Source: Peptoniphilus harei
GTDB lineage: Bacteria > Bacillota > Clostridia > Tissierellales > Peptoniphilaceae
NCBI RefSeq assembly: GCF_900454685.1
Contig: NZ_UATM01000032.1
Coordinates: 992,001-1,056,000 of the forward strand
Length of the DNA stretch: 64,000 nucleotides
Direction: 5' to 3'
A program made the position numbers and the translations under genes. Under the pieces are notes generated by a model, which was not told where the DNA came from, did not search any database, and saw nothing but the letters and a program-made list of their open reading frames with translations. Of the stretch, positions 58,662-64,000 are shown in pieces (the stretch's first letter is position 1; every line of letters begins with the position of its first letter).

Positions 58662-61319
58662 ATGGATAATAAATTTTTAATTATAGATGGAAGTTCGCTT
58701 TTCTTCAGGGCCTTTTATGCCCTTCCACTTCTTAAAACTAAGAGGGGACTTTACACCAATGCCATTTACGGTTTTGTCATGATGGTGGAAAATGCAATCG
58801 AAAAGATCAATCCTAGTCATGTGGCAGTTTGCTTTGACATGAAGGGAAAGACTTTTAGGTCAGATATCTACAAGGACTACAAGGGAACTAGGCAAAAGAC
58901 TCCCAATGAATTGGAGCAACAATGGCCTCTTGTGCGTGAGATTTTGGGCCACATGAATATAAAGATTCTTGAGTCGCCAGTTTATGAAGCCGATGATATT
59001 GCTGGAACTCTTGCTAAGCTTGGGTCTGAGGAAGGTTTCGAAAATTATCTTTTGACAGGGGATAAGGATTATTTTCAACTTGTAAATGAAAATACAAAAG
59101 TCCTCTTCACTCGCAAGGGAATCACTGACATGGATATTGTAACTGTTGATAAGATAGAGGAAGATTATGGGATTGAGCCCCTTGAATTTATTGAGTTAAA
59201 GGCCCTCATGGGTGACTCATCTGATAACATTCCAGGAATTTATGGGATTGGAGAAAAGACTGGCTTAAAACTTGTTCGCCAGTTCCATACTCTTGAGAAT
59301 CTTTATGATAATATTGATGATGTTTCTGGCAAGAAGTTAAAGGAAAAATTAGTTGATGGCAAAACTGCTGCCTTTATGAGCAAGAAGCTGGGAACAATTG
59401 TGAGGGACGTTCCTATTGAAGAAAGTCTTGATGACTTAAAAAAACTTGACTACGACTATGAAAAGCTTTCAGAACTTTACCGTGAATTTGAGTTTAACTC
59501 AATGTTAGACAGGCTTCCAGAAGAATACCGCAAGGAAGAAGTGGAGGAAATCTCCCAAGACAATTTTGAATTTGTTGAAATAAAAGACCTAAGAGATATT
59601 GAAAAAGAAATTAAGGATAAAAAATCTTTTGCCTTTAAATTTATTACAGATGGAAAAATTTATGAAGATGTGAAGCCGATTTATCTTGCAATCAAGGTCA
59701 AGGATTCTGAAGTTAAGATAATTTCTTATGATGATATAGATTTTGACTTCTTGAAGGACCTTATGGAAGATGAGGATGTAGAAAAACTTGGATATTCCCT
59801 AAAAGAAGACATTATTATCTTAATGGATTTGGGAATTGACATCAAAAATTATTCTCATGACGTTGAGATTGCAGAATATTTATTAAATTCAACTAAGTCT
59901 GATTACGACATCAACAAAATTTCCATGGAATACTTCAAGAATGGTTACTTGGACCTTGAAGACCTTCTTGGCAAGGGTGCAAAGAAGAAGACTTATGCTG
60001 ATTTAGATAAGGATGGCCTATTTAAGTATTTTGCCTTTGTCCTTAATACAATCTACAGGCTGGAAAATATTCAAAAGGAAAAAATCGAGGAAGAAGAGAT
60101 GACTTCTCTCTACCAAGATATGGAGCTTCCTCTTGTTGAGGTCCTTGCATCTATGGAATATGTGGGAATCAACACAGACGAGTCTGTCCTTGATGAAATT
60201 GACGAGCAAATAATTGAAAAACTAAAGAACTTGGAAGAAGAAATTTATGGAGAAGCTGGGGAAGAATTTAATATAAATTCGCCAAAACAATTGGGAATTA
60301 TCTTATTCGAGAAGATGGACTTCCCTGTTATTAAGAAGACAAAAACTGGTTACTCAACTTCTGCTGATGTCTTGGAAAAACTTCGTGGCAAGGGCGAAAT
60401 AATCGACAAGATTTTGGACTACAGGAAGTTTTCCAAGCTTAAGTCAACTTATATTGACGGCCTAAAGTCTGTTATAAACAAGAAGACTAAGAGGATTCAC
60501 TCAAGATTTATGCAGACAGTGACTGCTACGGGTAGAATTTCTTCCACTGATCCAAACCTACAAAATATTCCAATAAAAACTGAAGAGGGACGACTAATAA
60601 GAAAGGCCTTCCTTGCATCAGAGGGTGGAGTCCTAGTTGACGCCGATTATTCACAAATCGAACTTAGGGTCTTAGCTGCTCTATCAGATGATAAGGAGAT
60701 GCTTGATGCCTTTAAGCATGGTCTAGACATCCACAGGAAGACTGCTTCAGAAGTTTTCCACGTCGACTATGATGATGTAAATGATCTTCAAAGGTCAGAA
60801 GCCAAGGCAGTAAACTTTGGAATTGTCTATGGAATTTCTGACTACGGACTTTCACAAAACTTGAACATCCCAAGAAAGGCTGCCAAGGAATATATTGACA
60901 ACTATCTTGGTCACTTTGTGGGAATAAAAGATTATATGTCAGAAGAAATTAAAAATGGCAAGGACAAGGGTTATGTGGAAACCATCTTTAAAAGAAGGAG
61001 ATACATCCCAGAACTCAATGCTAAGAACTTCAACATCAGGTCTTTTGGAGAGAGGATTGCCCTTAACACTCCTATCCAGGGTTCAGCTGCTGACATTATA
61101 AAAATTGCCATGGTGAAAGTTTACAATGAACTTAAGAAGAGAAATTTGAAATCAAAATTAATAATTCAAATCCATGACGAACTTGTTGTTGATACAGCAG
61201 AAGATGAACTTGAAGAAGTGAAGGAACTTATGAAGGACCTAATGGAAAATTCTGTGGACCTAAATGTAAAATTGTCTGTGGATATGAATACAGGGAAAAA
61301 TCTTTATGAGTCAAAATAA
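58662..61319 (+). CDS. polA: DNA polymerase I
   Basis: The 885-residue protein has a 5'-3' exonuclease domain (1-~290: IDGSSLFFRAFYAL, GDSSDNIPGIYGIGEKT), a middle domain and the family A polymerase domain with DADYSQIELRVLAALS (motif A), RSEAKAVNFGIVYGIS (motif B) and QIHDELVVD (motif C). The middle 3'-5' exonuclease domain lacks the DxE motif: FKFITDG stands where D-T-E is expected. It is therefore probably without proofreading, as in Bacillus and Thermus Pol I. Overlaps coaE by 14 bases. Confidence 0.97.
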   Translation: MDNKFLIIDGSSLFFRAFYALPLLKTKRGLYTNAIYGFVMMVENAIEKINPSHVAVCFDMKGKTFRSDIYKDYKGTRQKTPNELEQQWPLVREILGHMNIKILESPVYEADDIAGTLAKLGSEEGFENYLLTGDKDYFQLVNENTKVLFTRKGITDMDIVTVDKIEEDYGIEPLEFIELKALMGDSSDNIPGIYGIGEKTGLKLVRQFHTLENLYDNIDDVSGKKLKEKLVDGKTAAFMSKKLGTIVRDVPIEESLDDLKKLDYDYEKLSELYREFEFNSMLDRLPEEYRKEEVEEISQDNFEFVEIKDLRDIEKEIKDKKSFAFKFITDGKIYEDVKPIYLAIKVKDSEVKIISYDDIDFDFLKDLMEDEDVEKLGYSLKEDIIILMDLGIDIKNYSHDVEIAEYLLNSTKSDYDINKISMEYFKNGYLDLEDLLGKGAKKKTYADLDKDGLFKYFAFVLNTIYRLENIQKEKIEEEEMTSLYQDMELPLVEVLASMEYVGINTDESVLDEIDEQIIEKLKNLEEEIYGEAGEEFNINSPKQLGIILFEKMDFPVIKKTKTGYSTSADVLEKLRGKGEIIDKILDYRKFSKLKSTYIDGLKSVINKKTKRIHSRFMQTVTATGRISSTDPNLQNIPIKTEEGRLIRKAFLASEGGVLVDADYSQIELRVLAALSDDKEMLDAFKHGLDIHRKTASEVFHVDYDDVNDLQRSEAKAVNFGIVYGISDYGLSQNLNIPRKAAKEYIDNYLGHFVGIKDYMSEEIKNGKDKGYVETIFKRRRYIPELNAKNFNIRSFGERIALNTPIQGSAADIIKIAMVKVYNELKKRNLKSKLIIQIHDELVVDTAEDELEEVKELMKDLMENSVDLNVKLSVDMNTGKNLYESK

Positions 61320-61899
61320 AATTATTGGCCTAACTGGATCCATCTCAACGGGCAAGACCCAGGTGTCAAACTATCTAAGAGATAGGGGAGAAAAAGTAAT
61401 TGATGCCGACTTAATTGCAAGAGAGGTTGTGGATTTTGGGTCAGTTAAGGAAAAAATAAAAGAAGCCTTTGGTAATGATATCTATAAGGATGATGAACTC
61501 GATAGGAAGGCACTGGGAGAAATTGTCTTTAGGGACAAGGAGAAGAGACAGGTCTTAAATGAAATTGAGCATCCAGAAATTTATAGGATAATCTTGGAAG
61601 AGATAAAAAATTCCAAGGGGAGAGTCTTTGTGGATATACCACTTCTCTTTGAGTCCCAGCATTTGAATGAAAAATATGGCCTGGACTTTGATGAAGTTTG
61701 GCTGGTTTATGTAAATAGGGAAACTCAAGTGAAGAGACTAATAAAAAGAGATAGGATATCTAAAGGATATGCCCTAGAAAAAATAAATTCTCAAATGTCT
61801 GTTGAGGATAAAAAAATTATGGCCGACGTCATAATAGATAATTCAGGTAATTTGGAAGACACCTATAAACAAGTAGAAGAAAATCTAAAAAGATTATAA
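61306..61899 (+). CDS. coaE: Dephospho-CoA kinase
   Basis: The 197-residue kinase has the P-loop GLTGSISTGKTQVSNYL, DADLIAREVV and VDIPLLFESQ. It adds the 3' phosphate in the last step of CoA synthesis. The P-loop reads GSISTGKT, where a Gly is more common than the Thr. It starts within the end of polA, an arrangement common in Firmicutes. Confidence 0.95.
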   Translation: MSQNKIIGLTGSISTGKTQVSNYLRDRGEKVIDADLIAREVVDFGSVKEKIKEAFGNDIYKDDELDRKALGEIVFRDKEKRQVLNEIEHPEIYRIILEEIKNSKGRVFVDIPLLFESQHLNEKYGLDFDEVWLVYVNRETQVKRLIKRDRISKGYALEKINSQMSVEDKKIMADVIIDNSGNLEDTYKQVEENLKRL

Positions 61900-61910
61900 A
61901 ACATTAAAAA

Positions 61911-61941
61911 AGATGTGTTGGGATGACCTAACACATCTTTT
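61911..61941 (+). terminator. Terminator after coaE
   Basis: AGATGTGTTGGG (61911-61922), ATGA loop, CCTAACACATCT (61927-61938), T4. Confidence 0.85.
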
Positions 61942-61965
61942 AAAATTAATTAAATTATTATGGGC

Positions 61966-61995
61966 ATAAAAAAACTGACTGCTCATGCAATCAGT
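61966..61995 (-). terminator. Terminator of tRNA-Trp gene
   Basis: On the minus strand ACTGATTGC, ATGA loop, GCAGTCAGT (61974-61995) is followed by T7. Confidence 0.8.
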
Positions 61996-61999
61996 ATTT

Positions 62000-62075
62000 T
62001 GGCAGGGGTAGCAGGACTCGAACCCACGGCACTTGGTTTTGGAGACCAATGTTCTACCAACTGAACTATACCCCT
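62000..62075 (-). tRNA. tRNA-Trp (anticodon CCA)
   Basis: The 76-base gene folds as a cloverleaf: acceptor AGGGGTA with TACCCCT, D arm GTTC...GAAC type, anticodon stem TTGGT/ACCAA with loop CTCCAAA giving CCA (plus 62040-62042), T arm GTGGGTTCGAGTCCTGC. Discriminator G and the 3' CCA are encoded. It is a lone tRNA gene with its own terminator. Confidence 0.95.
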
Positions 62076-62223
62076 ACAACAGATTACATAATACCAAATT
62101 TTTAATGACTTGTAAAGTAAATAATATATTTTATTAGAACAATTAATATATTAAATTAAAATTTAGTAAAAAATGAGTTCAATATTTATAAATCGAAGAT
62201 ATAAAGTTAAAAAATAGCAAATA

Positions 62224-62284
62224 TTTGATTTTATTTGATAATTTTTAAATATAAAATCAAAAAAATGGAGAAATTTGATTTTAT
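62224..62284. promoter_or_regulatory. Putative operator array before the fic gene
   Basis: Three copies of TTTGATTTTAT: direct at 62224-62234, inverted at 62251-62261, direct at 62274-62284. The last one ends beside the extended -10 TGCTATAAT (62287-62295). Confidence 0.55.
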
Positions 62285-62286
62285 TT

Positions 62287-62295
62287 TGCTATAAT
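62287..62295 (+). promoter_or_regulatory. fic promoter
   Basis: Extended -10 TGCTATAAT, about 50 bases before the start codon. Confidence 0.6.
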
Positions 62296-62347
62296 ATGAT
62301 TAATTAATTGAATTATTTGATAATTTTAACTTAAAGGTGTGATCTCT

Positions 62348-63580
62348 ATGGAATATTTATACAAGATTTATTATAAGGATAAAAATTTTTACGAGGAAAC
62401 TTATAAAAATAGGATTAATTTTGAAGAGAGTTTGAGGACAGGTTTATTTATAAAATCTTTGAAAGAACAAGAAGAAAATCAACTTTATTTTGTTTATAAT
62501 ATGAAAACCTCTAAGCTAATAGATAGGGTTATGCAAAATGATTATAAACTTGAGAAGTTAAATGAAAGCCTACCAGGTCTTGCAGAGAGAGCCTTCATCT
62601 TAGATTTAATTTCAAGTGAATTAAAAAGTACTAATGACCTTGAAGGTATTGAATCTGATAAAGATGAAATTATTGAAACTACTAAAAACATTATTAATGA
62701 GAAGAAGCCTAATAAAAAAAGATTAATCAGCATGATTAAGTCCTATTTACTTTTAATTGAAGGTAAAAGTTTGAGTTTGCCTCTTGATTTAAAAGATATT
62801 AGAAAAATTTACGACGAAATCACTCGTGGAGAAATTGAAGAGAGTGATAAACCAGATGGAAAATATTTTAGAACTCAAGCTGTTTATGTTCAAAAGAAAA
62901 ACTCTGTTAGTGGAGAGATCATCCACGAAGGTATAAAGGGGGAAGAGAAGATAGAAGAAGCTCTTATAAATCTATTGGATTTTATGGGAGAGTCTGATAT
63001 TGATTTATTAATAAGGGTTGCAATTTGTCATTACTATTTTGGATACATTCATCCCTTTTATGATGGAAACGGGCGTGTAAATAGGTTTCTTAGCAGTTTG
63101 TTAATTAGGACTAAGTATAATCATTTGACTTCAATGGCTTTATCGAGAGGGTCTTGGATTGAAAAAAGCTCTTACTATAGGATTTTTGACAGGACTAATT
63201 CAAAAATAAACAAAGGTGAATTAAATTATTTTATTGATGACTTTTTAAAAATTTTAATCTCTGGTCAGGAGGATATTATTTATAATTTGACAGATAAGAT
63301 TGAAAAACTAGATAGGGTCAAGGAATGTATAGATGAGGAAAAAGAAATTATTAATAGTGAGCTTAAGAAAAAAATAATTTTCTTATTGGCTCAAAATTAC
63401 TTTTTTGATAAAAACAGAGGTCTGAGCAGAGATGAAATCTACAGTCTTACAAGTGAAATAAATAACAAGAGTATGAAGATAAAAGACTTGAGAGATTTAC
63501 AAGATGATGGTTTTATAAAAGTCATTAAAGAACGTCCTTTGATTTATGTCTTAAATAAAAATTTTATAGAAAAATTATAA
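62348..63580 (+). CDS. Fic family AMP-transferase with N-terminal inhibitory motif
   Basis: The start at 62348 follows AAAGGTGTGATCTCT; GTG at 62339 is part of that site. The 410-residue protein has a full Fic core motif HPFYDGNGRVNR (about residue 235), which fits the HPFx(D/E)GN(G/K)R consensus with catalytic His. An inhibitory helix motif TNDLEG, matching (S/T)xxxE(G/N), lies near residue 97, so this is a class II, self-inhibited Fic. The last ~90 residues look like a winged helix. Such proteins AMPylate targets such as gyrase or chaperones; the target is unknown. Confidence 0.92.
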   Translation: MEYLYKIYYKDKNFYEETYKNRINFEESLRTGLFIKSLKEQEENQLYFVYNMKTSKLIDRVMQNDYKLEKLNESLPGLAERAFILDLISSELKSTNDLEGIESDKDEIIETTKNIINEKKPNKKRLISMIKSYLLLIEGKSLSLPLDLKDIRKIYDEITRGEIEESDKPDGKYFRTQAVYVQKKNSVSGEIIHEGIKGEEKIEEALINLLDFMGESDIDLLIRVAICHYYFGYIHPFYDGNGRVNRFLSSLLIRTKYNHLTSMALSRGSWIEKSSYYRIFDRTNSKINKGELNYFIDDFLKILISGQEDIIYNLTDKIEKLDRVKECIDEEKEIINSELKKKIIFLLAQNYFFDKNRGLSRDEIYSLTSEINNKSMKIKDLRDLQDDGFIKVIKERPLIYVLNKNFIEKL

Positions 63581-63590
63581 TTATAAAAAT

Positions 63591-63636
63591 TCCAATCTAT
63601 TGAGAAAGAAACTCCTTGATAGTTTGGATTTTTTTA
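63591..63636 (+). terminator. Terminator after fic gene
   Basis: TCCAATCTA (63591-63599) pairs with TAGTTTGGA (63620-63628), inner GAG/CTC pairing, then T8. Confidence 0.7.
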
Positions 63637-63729
63637 TTTAATGAAAATTATATTCTAGTGTTAGAAAATTGATTTAATACTTGCTAAAAAGGCATTTACT
63701 TGAATTTATTTAAAAATCTTTTGCAACTA

Positions 63730-63738
63730 TGATATAAT
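63730..63738 (+). promoter_or_regulatory. pheS promoter
   Basis: Extended -10 TGATATAAT (63730-63738), leaving only a short leader with no T-box before the ATG at 63764. Confidence 0.65.
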
Positions 63739-63763
63739 TGTATATTATGAATTGGAGGTCAAC

Positions 63764-64000
63764 ATGAAAGAAAAATTAATTGGAATCAAAGATGAATCCA
63801 TGAAACTTTTAAATGAAGTTAAGACAATTAGAGATATAGATGAACTGAAAGTTAAGTACTTAGGCAAGAAGGGTGAAATAACTCAAATCTTAAAGGGAAT
63901 GAAGGATCTTTCCAAGGAAGAGAGACCTGTTATGGGTGCCCTTGTCAATGAAGTCCGTGAAGAAATTGAAAAGGCTCTTGAAGACAAGAGGACTGAGTTA
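63764..64000 (+). CDS. pheS: Phenylalanyl-tRNA synthetase alpha subunit, N-terminal part (3' truncated)
   Basis: The frame is open to the window end (79 codons). The product begins MKEKLIGIKDESMKLL and contains KVKYLGKKGEITQILKGM and LSKEERPVMG with GALVNEVREEIE. This is the N-terminal coiled coil of bacterial PheS that contacts tRNA-Phe. TTGGAGGTCAAC precedes the ATG. pheT is expected downstream. Catalytic motifs lie outside the window. Confidence 0.9.
   Translation, partial: MKEKLIGIKDESMKLLNEVKTIRDIDELKVKYLGKKGEITQILKGMKDLSKEERPVMGALVNEVREEIEKALEDKRTEL

Overview
The window is low-GC DNA with dense, short-spaced operons, strong AGGAGG ribosome binding sites, TTG/GTG starts beside ATG, T-box leaders and a SufCBDSU iron-sulfur operon. 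That points to a Gram-positive Firmicute. A surface protein that combines Rib/alpha-like repeats, FIVAR repeats and a C-terminal 'copper amine oxidase N-terminal-like' stalk domain suggests an anaerobic coccus of the Peptoniphilaceae type (Anaerococcus, Peptoniphilus, Finegoldia). The genus is an inference; no rRNA is present to settle it.

Layout. 1-1.9 kb: 3' end of hflX, a YigZ-family gene, nadE and a small membrane protein. 2-3 kb: two tandem paralogous exported proteins of unknown function. 3-7.4 kb: an aromatic amino acid ABC uptake system with two binding-protein genes, each behind its own T-box; the specifier codons read Phe (TTC) and Tyr (TAC). 7.5-11.8 kb, minus strand: a small membrane protein, an anti-sigma/ECF sigma pair whose sigma gene is frameshifted at an A6 run, and an ABC exporter whose ATPase has lost most catalytic motifs. 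12-16 kb: ychF, HAD phosphatase, rbgA, rnhB, yraN. 16-22.5 kb: sufCBDSU, an Rrf2/IscR-like regulator and a second cysteine desulfurase. 22.5-32 kb: AI-2E-family permease, alaS, ireB, ruvX, DUF1292, Fur family, RNase J, O-methyltransferase, U32 peptidase, udk. 32-33.4 kb: infC-rpmI-rplT behind an L20-type leader. 33.5-35.5 kb: Ktr/Trk potassium uptake. 35.5-39 kb: DUF3048 lipoprotein, DUF4342 protein, SpoU methyltransferase, a DUF6873-like protein. 39-40.4 kb: three small minus-strand genes. 40.4-42.7 kb: T-box plus thrS. 43-49 kb: L21 leader, rplU-prp-rpmA, then obg-yhbY-nadD-yqeK-LCP-rsfS-ridA and a rhodanese. 49-56 kb: a large repeat-rich surface protein cut from its signal peptide by one in-frame stop. 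56-57 kb: a short repeat cluster and a probable type I toxin-antitoxin locus. 57-62 kb: DEAD-box helicase, polA, coaE, tRNA-Trp. 62-64 kb: an autoinhibited Fic protein with a possible operator array, and the 5' end of pheS.

Most of the window is housekeeping: translation factors, tRNA charging, ribosome assembly, Fe-S assembly and RNA decay. Expression control is largely by RNA: three T-boxes, L20 and L21 leaders, an ATT-started infC, and promoter-proximal terminator hairpins before alaS and the DEAD-box helicase. The accessory parts are the exported paralogs, the degenerate ABC system, the sigma/anti-sigma pair, the surface protein, the toxin locus and Fic. The most notable items are the Phe/Tyr T-box pair on one transporter, the unlisted 27-residue toxin with a convergent antisense RNA, the two probable gene-inactivating or switchable lesions (sigma factor and surface protein), and a degenerate repeat family (core TTATGACTT) in the long intergenic gaps.
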